A stretch of 64,000 nt of DNA, from the NCBI GenBank assembly GCA_002104905.1, contig MCFE01000049.1:1-64000 (forward strand), in the 5' to 3' direction. Positions 47,619-59,993 of the stretch are shown in pieces. Position numbers and translations under genes: made by a program. This DNA is from Basidiobolus meristosporus CBS 931.73 (Eukaryota > Basidiobolomycota > Basidiobolomycetes > Basidiobolales > Basidiobolaceae). Position 1 is the stretch's first letter. Every line of letters begins with the position of its first letter. Under the pieces are notes generated by a model that saw only the letters and a list, made by a program, of their open reading frames with translations, was not told the DNA's origin and searched no databases.

Positions 47619-50427
47619 ATGCCACAAGAGCTTCGCTTTGATAACCGTGTGGTAATCGTCACCGGTGGTGGCGGGGGTGAGTCTTGCTTGGTGAAGAATC
47701 ACTCGCTTCTTTGGAAACGGCACTAAACAGCGTTTGCTTCGCAGGCCTTGGTAAAGCATATTCACTATTCTTCGCCGAACGCGGTGCGGCAGTTGTAGTC
47801 AACGATCTAGGTAGCTCTCAATCTGGTGGAGGAGCTTCTAGCAGCGCCGCAGACGCAGTTGTCGCGGAGATCATAAAGAAGGGAGGCAAAGCAATCGCAA
47901 GCTATGATTCGGTTGAGAATGGAGAAAAAATTGTAGCTGCTGCTATGAAGGCATATGGTCGCATTGATATTCTTATTAATAATGCTGGGTAAGTTCAGCC
48001 TGGAAGTTTTCCTCGGGGCCTCTCGACTAAAAAGAACTTCACTGTAGTATCCTACGTGATAAATCATTTGCCAACATGACCGACAACGACTGGGATATGG
48101 TCCAGAAAGTACACGTTCGTGGCGCATACAAGGTCACTAAGGCTTGTTGGGAGATTTTCCGAAAGCAGAAGTACGGTAGAATCATCATGACTTCTTCTGC
48201 CGCTGGTATATATGGAAACTTCGGCCAAGCCAATTATAGTGCTGCTAAGCTTGCATTAGCTACATTTGGGTTTACCCTGGCAAGGGAGGGAGTTAAATAC
48301 AATATCCATACCAACATCATTGCCCCTATCGCTGCTTCACGATTGACTGAGACAGTGATGCCACCCGAGTTGCTCGAAAAATTGAGCCCCGAATACATCA
48401 CCCCGGTTGTTGCTTATTTATGCCATGAATCCGCTCAAGAAAACGGGGGCTTGTTCGAACTTGGCGCCGGGTTTGTAGCCAAACTTCGATGGGAGGTGTC
48501 ATCAGGCAAAGTATTCAAGGCTGATTCCACGTTCACCCCAGCTGCGATTGCCGCCAAGTGGGACGCAGTTACGGACTTTTCTACTTCTACCCATCCCTCT
48601 TCGATCGGCGAAACAAACTGGATTGAGCATCTTGAAGCTGCCAAAAGGCTCTCTTCCAACCAGCAAGTTGAGCCACTCCGCTACGATGGTCAGGTGGTTA
48701 TTGTTACCGGTGCTGGAAATGGACTAGGCCGGGAGTATGCCAAACTTTTCTCCCGACTTGGAGCGTCCGTTGTTGTCAACGATTTGAACAACGCAGATCA
48801 GGTGGTTGAGGAAATCATGCGCGGGGGCGGCAAGGCCGTTGCCAGTACCCATTCGGTCGAAGATGGTGAGAAAGTCATTTCCACCGCGATGAAAGCATTT
48901 GGTAGGATCGATGTGGTCGTCAACAATGCAGGGATTCTTCGGGATAAATCATTTGTGAAAATGTCGGATCAGGATTGGGATCTGGTCCAAAATGTCCACC
49001 TGAGAGGTACATACAAAATGTGCAAGGCTGCTTGGCCCATTTTCCAAAAGCAAAAGTATGGCCGAATCATTAACACCTGCTCCTCTGTTGGGCTTTTTGG
49101 GAATTTCGGCCAAGCCAACTATAGTGCTGCCAAGGCTGGCATTTTATCCCTAAGCAACAGTCTTGCCATCGAGGGAAGAAAGTACAACATCGTAGTCAAC
49201 ACCATTGCTCCTCATGCTGGTACAGCCATGACTGCTACGATCATGCCACCGGAGATGGTGGAGATGTTCAAGCCTGAATATGTCGCTCCATTGGTTGGCT
49301 TCCTCGGTCATGAGAAGTGTTTGGAGACTGGTTCCTGCTTCCACGTTGGTAGTTGCTGGGTTGGAAAGGTTAGATGGCAGCGGTCCGGTGGCCATTCTTT
49401 TCCTTGTAACCAAAAGCTCACACCTGAAGCAGTCGCTTCTAAGTGGGTGAACATATGTAACTTCGATGATGGGAGAGCCCACTATCCATCAAGCACAAAG
49501 GAATCGCTTGAAGCAATCTACAAAAACCTCAACCAGACAGAGCAGGAAGCCTCAAATCCCGAGCCATTCCAAGGCAAGGAGTACCCGCCTGTCAAGTTTG
49601 TGTACTCTGAGCGAGACGTTATCTTATACGCACTTGGTGTTGGTGCTACCCGTCACGACCTACCTTTGGTGTATGAAAACTCGCCAGATTTCATGGCGCT
49701 TCCAGTGTTTGGGGTTATTCCTTCCTTCTCCAGCATGAAAACGGTTCCCTATACCGACTTTCTCCCTCCTTTTAACCGGATGATGTTGGTACACGGGGAG
49801 CAATACCTTCGTTTGAGGAAGGCAATCCCTACCTCTGGTACCTTGATTTCCAAACCTCGCATCATCGATATCCTCGATAAGGGAAAAGGGGTTGTTGTTA
49901 TCCTTGGTGTTGAAACGTCCGATGAAGCTGGAGATGTCATTTTTGAAAACGAGTATTCCCTCTTTATCCGTGGTATCAAAGGTGTAGGAAGCAAGCAAGG
50001 CAGAGATCGTGGTGTAGCCACCGCATCAAACCAAATTCCAGATCGCAAACCAGATATGGTTGTCCAAGAGAAAACCAGCGAAGACCTTGCCGCATTATAT
50101 CGCCTCAGTGGTGATCCAAACCCTTTGCATATCGACCCCGCGATGTCAGCGAAGGGCGGCTTCGATGTACCCATTCTTCATGGGCTCTGCTCGCTAGGGA
50201 TCGCCGGAAAGCACATCTTCAAGGCATATGGGGGCGGAAAGGCTGATGCCTTCAAAACTGTCAAGGCCCGGTTCGCCAAGCACGTATTCCCCGGAGAAAC
50301 GCTAGAAACCCAAATGTGGAGGGAGGGTAGCAAGGTTATCTTCCAAGTGCGTGTGGTCGAAAGGGACGTTATTGCAGTCGCCAATGCTGCAGTGGAGTTG
50401 AACACAAATATACCCTCTAGGTTGTAA
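47619..50427 (+). CDS. FOX2: Peroxisomal multifunctional beta-oxidation enzyme (Fox2 type)
   Basis: Three exons (47619-47676, 47745-47988, 48048-50427) give 893 residues, near yeast Fox2. Two tandem short-chain dehydrogenase domains each carry the NAD site ([15 protein letters not shown] in the first, [15 protein letters not shown] in the second), NNAG and the catalytic NYSAAK. The C-terminal third is the hydratase-2 hotdog domain with the [17 protein letters not shown] motif and [11 protein letters not shown]. It hydrates trans-2-enoyl-CoA and oxidises the (3R)-hydroxyacyl-CoA in peroxisomal beta-oxidation. The last residues SRL are a type-1 peroxisomal targeting signal. High certainty. Confidence 0.96.
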
Positions 50428-51352
50428 ATGAGTCATCGCGCAACGCATGCTAAAATCCACCGCAAGTCCTCAACAGTACAATGATTGAGGCGCGGTCGGC
50501 AGAATCCTTGTAGTAAATATCTGTTCCCATATTTGGTTCTTGGTTTGTACCTATCTAGCCGCAATCCGCGGCTTCCACTGGTTGTTGATCTTCGTAAAGA
50601 TATACAGTCGTGACGTTACTGCATTGTAAGATAGGTTTTCAGGACGTATCTCATGTTCAACGGCGTGATCGTGTCACGGCAGGTGTGCTACCAGAGCTCT
50701 TGTGTAGCAATACCGCATGAAGTATACCTTCCCTACCATTACATACCAGGTCCCATCAATGCTTGGTTTGGCGCTGATTCGATGGCATGTGATATGTGTG
50801 ATCAACATAATTCCCCCATTCTTGAGGGAACCCCAGTAAGGAAAGGGGATCCCGAGCCAAGTGATTGGTGTACCAGCTGAATCCTCATCAATTACACTGA
50901 AGCATCCCAAGACGATAATGTGACTATTGCCATCTCGCATTTTTCCCATAATAGGCAGGTGGTTGGAATGCCGACTGCCATCGCAAGGCAAATGCTATTG
51001 GGTTTACGTGCTTTTTCCCAACGTGATAATGGGAAATGTGGCTTGACCTTGATGTGATTGCTAAGCACAGGTTCTAGTTGACCAGTTGTTTGGATCGTTC
51101 ACAATGAGAGGGAGCTCCAAAACAGGGTGCCGTAATGGTATGTGGCACTCAGCAAACCAAAAAGCCCACCCATGTATCCCTGTTTTTCGTAGACTCATTG
51201 GGATTCAATCCTACTGTAAGGTTCTTGCACATGACCTGATTTTTAAGGTTTCTCTTCAGGATAAGCCCTTCTTTAACTGCTTAGTGCTACGTTTGAGTAA
51301 ACAATATCGGATATTCCCTTCTTGAGATTTGGTTTCCTACTATTTATCCATC
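50428..51352. other. Spacer between FOX2 and the endosulfine gene
   Basis: Overlapping ORFs of 75-105 codons on both strands at 50650-50990 lack motifs and ATG-led exon structure. The last part should be the endosulfine promoter. Confidence 0.4.
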
Positions 51353-51821
51353 ATGTTGCCAGCAAAACAGAACAAGATCGACCTGAGTGTTAGTATTTCT
51401 AGAGGCCTCCCTGCCCCTCCCGTCTAATTAAAGTTTGACTTTTCCAGAAATTGACTGAAGAAGAGCGCAAGATCTTCAAAATGTATGGCCGATTGCCCAG
51501 CGGGAAAGACTTGGTCGTTCAGAAACTGAAGGTTGCTTCTTCTGCGATATAATCAGTTCTCGGGATTTGGGTTATTCTGCATACTGATCTACTGGTTTAT
51601 TATAGGACCGAAAGTACTTCGACTCGGGGGATTACGCCTTAAAGAAAGCAGGCCAGACCTCGGCTGAAGTTGGTTCTCAACACCCTTCGCCTGAAAAAAT
51701 CCCCCACGCTAGCCCGATATCACCAACAAGCTCGCTTCAAAAAGAAGCGAGTATGAGCCAAGAAACCGCATCAGCTCCGCACATTGACAAATACGGGCCA
51801 CCTCCAGTGTTCAATCTCTAA
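51353..51821 (+). CDS. IGO1: Endosulfine-family PP2A inhibitor (Igo type)
   Basis: Three exons (51353-51388, 51448-51531, 51606-51821) give 111 residues. The start LPAKQNKIDLSKLTEEERKI and the RLPSGKDLVVQKL segment match the endosulfine/ARPP-19 domain, and the second junction builds the invariant KYFDSGDYALKKAG. The Ser in FDSGDY is the site phosphorylated by Greatwall/Rim15 kinase; the phospho-form inhibits PP2A-B55 and controls mitotic or quiescence entry. The tail is Ser/Pro-rich and looks unstructured. No stretch of this protein is long enough to appear as a single ORF; it was found by its motif. Confidence 0.88.
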
Positions 51822-52295
51822 CCATGGTCAAGAATGTTAGAGGAGATATGATGTAACCTTCGGACCCTCTCAAGCCAAGTTTCCTTACTCCTCGAAATCC
51901 CCACGAACCCGCTCCCAACACCCCTCGGAAGCATTGCAATGATTTTAAGGCTGATTAACTCACGTCAGAGTTTCCTGTGCCAGTCTGTTTTCTTCGATTC
52001 GACCTCGTACTGTCCTTATTTCTTTTTGTTTACAATAAATTTCACGATTCAACCTAAAATACAGAGTCTACGGTGGCCATCATGCCGTAAGAACATTGCA
52101 AGAGAGAAGCTAGTGGTGAGCTAAATCTATGGTCTTTATTAATACATAAGAATTAAAATGTTACTACAAAACATATGGAGAGTAATTCATCTCCAGAATT
52201 CTACTTGATATAAACATAGATTCCCACTCCTACATTTCGACCCAGAAGCCATCGATCTACAGTAAGTAGGAAACGGGATATGGTAAGTAATGCCT
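51822..52295. other. Convergent 3' spacer
   Basis: Between the endosulfine gene (plus) and the Kelch gene (minus). No gene. T-rich and A-rich blocks near 52,020 and 52,135 probably include polyadenylation signals. Confidence 0.45.
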
Positions 52296-55200
52296 TTACA
52301 CTGCGTCGATTGCCAGCTGTTTAGTTAGATCAAAGACCTGTTTCTGCGAACGTTGAAGTTCGGCTTTCATCTTGCGAAGCATCGACTCCGAGTCCCGAAC
52401 GTATTTTATAGCCCGCTGGGTATCTTTCTCCATCCGCGTGGATTTCTTCTCCGCTTCCTGGAGGCGAAGCTCAAGTTGCTGGATTTTGTTTAAACTGCTC
52501 TGGAGGCGAGTGTCAGAGTCATTGTTCAGGGCGGGGGGCTTAGGTCGTGATTGACGCAATAACTCCTCAAGTGAGTTGGCTTTGACCTGCATAGCCAAGA
52601 ATTGGTCTTTCAGCTTGGCAATTTCATGCTCATCCGCGGCAGCCCTAGCTTTCGATGCTTTCTCGGAAATGATTAGAGGCTGCTGCTTCTCAACTATGGA
52701 ATGTAATTCCTGCAGTGTGTTCTTATACTTCTCCTGCAATTCTTTGTTGTGGGATTTTGTCTGGTCAAGATGATCCTGGAGGGACTCGAGCTGTTGTCGT
52801 AATTTTTCATGGTCCTGAGGAGTGAGCTGGGATGGTTTGGAGGCATTCTTTGGTTTATCCGAAGCAAGCGCAACTATCCTATGTAGATCCAGATCTCCGG
52901 CGCAATCCATCTCTTGCATCATGTTTGCCAAGGCTGTGACTTTGAAATTTGCCCCTTCGAGTTCCATTGATTTCGCTCTCAGTGTATCTTGGGAGTTCAT
53001 GAGCTGCAACTTCATTTCGTAGATGCTATCCTGTGAGTCCACTAAGCGGAGACGCATCTCACTGAGCTCAGATTGAGCAACATGGTGCCTTTTCTCTAAC
53101 TCCTCCATCTTTTGGACCAATGTCTGGTTTTCCCTCTCTACTCTTTCGATGAGATCTCCCGACTCTTCTTTCATTTGATTCAATAGGTTCAGCTCTCCCT
53201 CAAGCTCAGCCACACGATAGTTAGCACGGGTCAGCTTCTCATCGACACCTTCGCTGGGGGCTTTGGTATTCTCGAAGACCCTCGACATACATTCTATTGA
53301 GTCCAGTTGCTGTTTAGTGGTTAACCATAAAGTCTCCATCTCCCCCGCTTGGAAATGGGCTCTGGCCAACTCTTCTGACTTCTGCTCGACAGTCTTACGC
53401 AACTCGATCGATTCTTTTTCCAGTGCCTGAATCTCTTGCTGAGCATCCATCCACATTCTTTCGGCCTCGTTGGCGCGCTCATTGGCTGCGATTACTGCGT
53501 TTGATGCTAACTCTCTAGCCTCCCTTTCTTGAGCTGAAGCCTCCTCCAATGATGCCAGTCGTTCAAGCATTACTGTGGTCTCTGCATCTTTTGCGTAGAG
53601 AATTGCTTCTGCCTGGGAAGCTTTGGTGTTTGCTTCGCAAACTTCTTCCTGTGCTTTCTTAAGGGATTCTTCCAAAACGGCGTATTTTTCTCGAATTACT
53701 CGACAATTATTTTCAGCACCCAAGGCTCTATTCAGGGCAATTTTGCAGCTCTCTTCCATCAACAATCGGCTCTCATGATCCTTGGCGGACACTAGGGTTT
53801 GTAGGTCGATCTTGGAGATAAGCGCTTGCTTTTCGGACAAGCTCTTGACAAGTCGCTTTTCCAGCTCAGCAATCCGCTCTTGTTCAATTCGACAGAGCTC
53901 ACCAATAGAGGAGTTTTTGATGGCTGTGGCTTTCATTTTTAAATAGGCTGCTTCTTGCAAGGCTACCTGCCGTTGCCTTTCACTATCTGCAATTTTCTGA
54001 GCCGCATATTCACAAGTTTGAGCCACAGTTGCCTGCCAATGAATGCTTCATTTGAGACCTTGGTGTAAGAGGGAATGTATGGATATATAGGTTACCTGTG
54101 CTTTTCCTAATTGATCCTTTAGCAGTAGAAGCGCTTGTAGAAGCATGATTTTCTCTGGGTCTTGCTGGTTCTTTTGGAATACTTCAAGATTGTTACATGC
54201 GGGCGCTTCTTTTGTCGAGGAACCCGCTTTCTCTGAAACCATTTTCTGAATGCTATTCCACAGCGCTGTTTTAGTATTTCCTTGGTCTGCTGCTAAAGAG
54301 GAAGCCTTTGTCTCGACTATAACTTCATCATTAGCTTCGATTTGTGGACCTTTTGTCTCAACAGATGAGTTTGGGTCCACCTTTTCAGGCCTCATACTGT
54401 CGGGTAGTTTTTCTTCCAAAACAGAATTAGCGTCCACAGGAACATTACCTGCTGTGATATCATTGTGACCAGAGGATCCCAATGTTGAAAACTCCGGGAT
54501 TCGCTCTATACTAGAAAGTTCACCTGGAAGACCGACCCTTTGGGAGGGAATTTCGGGCACTTGCATATCTTTCCAGGGAGAGGTCGAGTTGCTGTATGTG
54601 GGCTGAACGGACTGCATGTTGACAGCAACTTGCCTACCTGGAGTGCGTTTCCGAGAGGTATTCACATGAACGCCCTTATTCGTATTAGGCTGCTTTGTAG
54701 GTTGGGGTTTAGCTCCTCCTAGTTCAGCCGTTCGAGGATGACTGACTTTGTCGATGTTTAGAGGGATAAATGTGGCAAATTGGCGAATCTGGTCTCTAGG
54801 ATGCTCAATCCCTACTTTACTAATCGACTCGACACTTTTGGTGCCTTCCGTTTGTGCGTGACTAGGTGTGTGCACCAAATGGTAGTCCCCCTCTTGTCGA
54901 GGTGAATTCAACACCTGTGCAGGTTTCATACTGCCATCAAGAGCTCTCGCCTGCGGGATAGGAGATGTAGAATCCAAACCCAGCATAGGCTCGATGTCCA
55001 AGATGGTTTTAACGCTTGATAATTGTAGCGAGCCATGCGATGGATCGTTTGACGAGATACTTGCAAGACTTTGCGCTGGAGAGCTGGTATTCAAGCTAAA
55101 CTCCGATGAGATCGGACTAGAGGTCAGTGTATCGTCCTCATTATCAGAGAGTGCCAACTTTCTATAATAATCTGTGGGGCTAGAGGGCGACGCATTGCCA

Positions 55201-56680
55201 AATATCTGCTTGTCCTGTGAATCGCTGTGATTCACTACGGTGGAAAATGGATGGATATTGTTCGGGTGGAGGTTGACGTACTCTCTAACCTTTGCTAAAT
55301 GAATAGCTTACTTAGCATCATCGATGGATAGGGCGATGCTGTTGAATTCAATAAACCTACCAGTGTCAAGAACATGAACCATTGAGTGGCTGGCGATGGA
55401 GTTGTATTCTCCCACCAGGATATGTACCTTGTCCTGGACCGGGCAAACTCTCACTCTGTTCGGCAGCGTGGTCCCAAGATGGACGCCTGGAAGGACCGAC
55501 CAGATTCTCTCTAGACAAATGAAATTGGTGAATGGATAGTTTTCTGATGGAACCCTTAGTTTCCAAATACCTATGAAATGAAATACATAGACTTCATGTA
55601 GCAGCTGTCCAGAATCGTCCTTCCCACCGAAGATGTACATCAGATCGTTGTGAGTACAAGCGGAGTGGCCAGTCCTTTTCGAAGGCCCACCCTCGGTCAT
55701 GATTTGCGACCAAATATTGGATGTTGCATCGTAGCACCACAAGTCGTCAAATAACTTTTCCACGTCATTTCCACCAAAACTGAATAAAGGTTAGTGGACA
55801 ATTTTTGAATGGAGATTCCAATACAACTAACATGTAGATTTGGTTTTTGTGTACGACTGCAGAATGGCATGCCCTTTCTGGCGGGCTCTCGTAGCCAGGG
55901 GCTATATACTCCCAGCGTGGAGTTTGGGTAGACACTAGATTGTAATGTGGGATCATTAGTCGCTGAACTGGTACACAACATTCTAATCTCAATACGGACA
56001 TGATTTGGTATCAAAGGCAACCAAGTCGTTGAAGTAATAACCATCCACCTGGCCTCCAAACAAATACATAGTTGATTCTATAGCCACTGAGGAATGGTCC
56101 CTTCTCCCCATTAACGAGTTGCTCTGCATGGGTAGTCTTGCCCATACCTTACTCCCTGTTAGAGGTCAGTATATGTTCAATACAAATGCCAGAGGGTCCA
56201 ATCGTGTACCTATATTGAGGGAGTATAAGGAATCATCCCACCGACTGTCAATAGTTTCTCCTCCAAAAACTGTAAACGGAAACACCGATGGTGAGAATAT
56301 GCAAAATTAGAAGTCACATCTCCATCCTTCAACATGCCTAATAAATATCTTCCTATGTTCACCGCAGTATGACCCGAGCGAGGACAGGGAATTTCGCCTG
56401 TGGTTTTGGCCACTTCAATAGAAAAGTCATCTATACATAAACCAATCAGGTCAGCTCCTTCGACTGTCACAACTGCTCTACTCTCTCACTCACGTGAATC
56501 AATGATGTGCAAGTCGTTTTGCGGTATATTCTCGATGGTTCCGGCGAAAACGTAGATATCATCAAGAATTTCGCAGAGACTGTAGTCTTGACGCGGGAAC
56601 GGGGAGAACTTATTAATTCTCTTTTGAGTCCAAAGGGTGGGATTAGAGGCTGGTTTGGTAAATTTGGTAAGGAATGACAT
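52296..56680 (-). CDS. Kelch-repeat / coiled-coil cell-polarity protein (Tea1/Kel1 type)
   Basis: The gene starts at 56680 (SFLTKFTKPASNPTLW) and runs to 52296, roughly 1,300 residues. The N-terminal third is a Kelch propeller in several exons, with repeat units such as VFGGETIDSRWDDSLYSLNI, LFGGQVDGYYFNDLVAFDT, and RTGHSACTHNDLMYIFGGKD. A phase-1 intron near 55296-55361 joins HVLDT to AKVREYVNLHPNN. A low-complexity Ser/Pro-rich middle (54048-55290) follows, then, after a short intron at about 54030-54090, a ~570-residue heptad-rich coiled coil. This order matches Tea1, Tea3 and Kel1/2, which sit at growth tips and mark polarity through microtubules or formins. Exon borders in the Kelch part are approximate. 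The merge of all parts into one gene is inferred from frame continuity. Confidence 0.85.
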
Positions 56681-57860
56681 GGAACTATATGCTATGAGTG
56701 TATGCGAAAATAAGATATGTCTGGGAGTATTAGTTGCCTATCGTGAGCACAAGCCAAATTTAGAATGTCCAAAGCTCTATGGGGTAAGGGCTATGTATGT
56801 AGTCTCAAAGTCCTTGAGATAAAGATAATATCAATAACAAGCGAAAGCACCCTATGGCAGGTAAGTCAACTTCTCATGAATCAGTTAATTAGTTTGAACG
56901 GCCCAAGCCTCATTCTTTATTATAAAGCAGCCAAATCTGTGAGCGCTGTAACTGCATGGATAAGGAGATATTTTTTTCACAAAGGCAACGGTCAAAAATA
57001 CCCTTCGTTGCTTCGTACATATTCCAGGATTGGGATAGAGAAGCGCATGTTAGGAAGTTAGGAAAGAAATTGGCAGATGATGATTTTGCCAAATCTGCCT
57101 AGTGGTATGTGATGAATGGAATGGATCTGTTGATTTATGTGCACAGATCGAAGATGGAATACCAACTAGACATTGCTGGCAATTGTGCTGTGCATTGCTG
57201 AGCGGTAATAAGCATGGCATGAGCAGTAGACCATTGACAACGAGCTGTTTTCGCTGCAGCGTACACCAGCCGAGGTCACCATACGGACCTTTTGATGCGC
57301 TATTGGATTTTAAGGTTGTTTACAGCAACGAAACTTGTATTACAGCTGCAGACCATGGTGACCAAGCGCTACCCATATGTGACAGCCAATACCGTATCAC
57401 TTTTGTCCCTAGTCACCATTTAAGAATCAATCAAGGCAAGACAAGATGATGTTCAGAAACTTGATGAACGCACCAACTTCAGAAGTAGGATTTCTAGGCG
57501 TTTTAGAATCTGACATCTTGTTTAACATCGATTTTGGGGTGTCAAGAAACATGTCACACATGGGCTCATTATAATGTTCAAGTTTCGGAAACCACCTGTT
57601 TGCTAATAGCCAACCTCCTAATCTGGTCTCAAGAAATTGCCTACCGTGTCATCACAGGTAGGATTGGCATTGTACATCCGGATTCTGAGGAATCTCCCCA
57701 AAAAGTCGCGGGAATCATAGGAATGGAATTCTCTGGAAGTGTGCTGTTTGGGGGTGTTCGACACTCGCCCCTCGGAATAAGTATCGGTAAACCTGCAATA
57801 TCCCATTAACCAGTGAGGAAGCTTGGTTACACAGAAGCACCACAACCATCGGTCAGAAAA
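56681..57860. other. Intergenic, no firm gene
   Basis: About 1.2 kb upstream of the Kelch gene and of the first CsbD-like gene. Plus ORFs at 56765-57061 and 57102-57449 show no domain. A CGCCCCTCGG sequence (contains CCCCT, the core of yeast-type stress elements) lies near 57766; its relevance is unknown. Confidence 0.4.
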
Positions 57861-57868
57861 ATATAAAT
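57861..57868 (+). promoter_or_regulatory. TATA box of CsbD-like gene 1
   Basis: ATATAAAT lies 75 bases before the ATG at 57936. The two paralogues have TATATAAG at a similar distance. Confidence 0.5.
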
Positions 57869-57935
57869 TCCCCAGATGCCCCGAATGTGCCAAATCCACA
57901 CAGCCCACCGATCCACCAGAACACATAGCGTACCA

Positions 57936-58178
57936 ATGGAAGAACTCTACATCAACCTCCATGCCAGCACTGGCTATATCCAGGCGTCTTTCGGAAGCAT
58001 TCTCGACAGCCACGACATGATGAATCAAGGAGAACAGGCCATTAGACTAGCGCAACATGAATATAATCAGTTGTCACTTGAGCAGCCCAAACCTGCCACT
58101 ATGTGTTCCAACAATCAGCCACTGGACGTTTATTTGGGAAGTAATGTAGCAATCACCCCTGCCACCACTGCCGTCTAA
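57936..58178 (+). CDS. CsbD-like small protein, copy 1
   Basis: A single exon of 80 residues starting MEELYINLHASTGYIQASFG. It belongs to a three-member family in this window that shares ME(D/E)-(L/I)-x(4)-AS(T/S)GYI(Q/R)xSxG, a helix, then G-x(2)-(L/A)-(V/I)-R/S-x-A. The pattern of spaced glycines resembles the first half of the CsbD domain (small stress-induced proteins, including fungal Hmp1-like DNA-binding proteins), but only weakly. The C terminus is polar. No signal peptide, no membrane helix. Real gene status is supported by the two paralogues; the function is unknown. Confidence 0.65.
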   Translation: MEELYINLHASTGYIQASFGSILDSHDMMNQGEQAIRLAQHEYNQLSLEQPKPATMCSNNQPLDVYLGSNVAITPATTAV

Positions 58179-59747
58179 ATCGCGTGCGTCTCCTCCATAC
58201 GTCCGTTGTAAAATATCATATTGTACTTTTAATAAATCGCACTTCATCAAGTTCTTTGGCCTCGAGTGGCTGCCGGGATTAAGGCCTGCCAGGAGTAGAG
58301 CGGGTATTGGGGAATCGCTGATGGCCGCACATAATACCGAGAATAACGGAGGGGACGAAACACATTAGACACTGTAGCACAACAATTTTGTTTTGTCGGA
58401 ATGGAATTCCCCTAATGGCCAACAATATGCGACCACCTGTGATTTGGCTGTCATCGTGCTTGCGGAAAAATAATCGAGCATCCCAAACGCAACCGAATTA
58501 ATTTTTGCACACCAATAACATTCCTTACTTGGACTACCTCAGCCGACAGCATGCTACAGATTTAGGCAGCAATCTTCGAGCAGCAGCAGCAGTCGACTTG
58601 GGCCAACCAGTGGGCTTGAGATTCGACATGCCTGTAGACATCGGCAAGACCCATAGCTGACCCCGTGGCATCTTCATTTCGGGCACGTATCTTGGGCTCC
58701 AGGAGCCTCATAAAGAATCCAAGTGACTCAGTGACACCAAGGCACCACTAAGCCACACAGTGGTTTCCAACTGCAGTCACCATCTGTGGAGTAATCTAGA
58801 ATGGCGTCCAAATATGACACGGTGATGCGATCTTCATGGACGTCTGCTCAGGAGATTGTCATTGTTGATGCCGAAAGAGGTCACCCTCGAGGTGACCACG
58901 AGCATGGCCAAGCAATGGCACCTTCCTCAAGCCAGATGGATGCCAACGAACATTCCCACACCTCAAGGGTGGTTTGGAAGTGGTCTGGATTGAGAAACAG
59001 TATAATCCAGACCTGCATCACCTGCGGTGCCATCAATACGTGTATGACAGTCGAAACCCAAAAGAATGTCCAAGCTCTCCGCACCGCATGGGAATCGGTC
59101 CACCTGGATTCTAGGATAGTCCATCATGCGAGGTCAGTTTTGGTGAACCCTCGGACCTAATCGGTCGAGTGTTGAGGTAACATGAATGCGTATTAGATGA
59201 GAAATCTTGGCGGCAAATAAATTAGTATTCAAACAGGGTGCTCGGTGATGACCAATGCTGTGATCATCTTATGATTTTCAATGAACTCATTAATTTCTTC
59301 GCCATTCAGGTTGTGGCAGTGATTTCAACGATCACCACAAGGGGTTTGGTTATGATGTTTCGGATGGCCACAAGGCTTCGGTGAGTCAGCCGAATGAGGT
59401 CATCCCTGGTTGGGTTAAGCGACGCTCTCGCGTTGTCTCAAGTGGTGTTTCGCGCTATTTACACACTCACTCCAAACCAAAGTGGTAGATGAGGGAAGCG
59501 TGGACATGCCACGCCCTGGCATCAAATTGATATTATGTTCGCTTTATAATCAATGAGACGTATCGAATTATTGGTTTACGCAATACTAGCGAGGGTGGTA
59601 ATCAGCTAGCGGTGATATACATTCGTGGAGGGACTAAACTACAAATATGTTAATGGAATGGTGATATTGATGCAAGGAATTCTGGCGTGCCGGTGATTCA
59701 AGGGATATACATGGACGCCGCTCACGGCATGGGTAAGCGTCTTGGGA
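58179..59747. other. Intergenic, one weak ORF
   Basis: A 119-codon ATG-led plus ORF at 58801-59160 (His- and Ser-rich, start ASKYDTVMRSSWTSAQ) has no recognised family and lacks paralogues here. I leave it uncalled. The rest is stop-rich. Confidence 0.35.
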
Positions 59748-59993
59748 TTAACAGGGAATGAGCTTGGGGGGTAGGCTGACATGGTAAGTAATCGAATCAG
59801 AGACTGAAGAATGTTTGTGATTGTTTGCGAGGCTTGTTTTGGTCGGTTTGACATCGCTAACATAGTGTTCAACTTTGGCTGCACGCACTAGCTCCTTGCC
59901 AGCTTTTACCAATTTTGAATCCTTAAGGACGTGGCCGTAAGAGAGCTGGATATATCCCGAGCTGGCTTTAACATTTACTGAGATGTCCTCCAT
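59748..59993 (-). CDS. CsbD-like small protein, copy 2
   Basis: An 81-residue single exon on minus, start MEDISVNVKASSGYIQLSYG, then HVLKDSKLVKAGKELVRAAK. It aligns with copies 1 and 3 over the first ~45 residues and then diverges into a Thr/Ser/Lys-rich tail. Of the three copies, its KDSKLVKAGKEL segment is closest to the CsbD pattern (G-x-D-K-L-x-A-x-G-K). It is convergent with copy 1, about 1.6 kb away. Function unknown; a stress-related role is inferred only from the weak CsbD similarity. Confidence 0.65.
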   Translation of the reverse strand: MEDISVNVKASSGYIQLSYGHVLKDSKLVKAGKELVRAAKVEHYVSDVKPTKTSLANNHKHSSVSDSITYHVSLPPKLIPC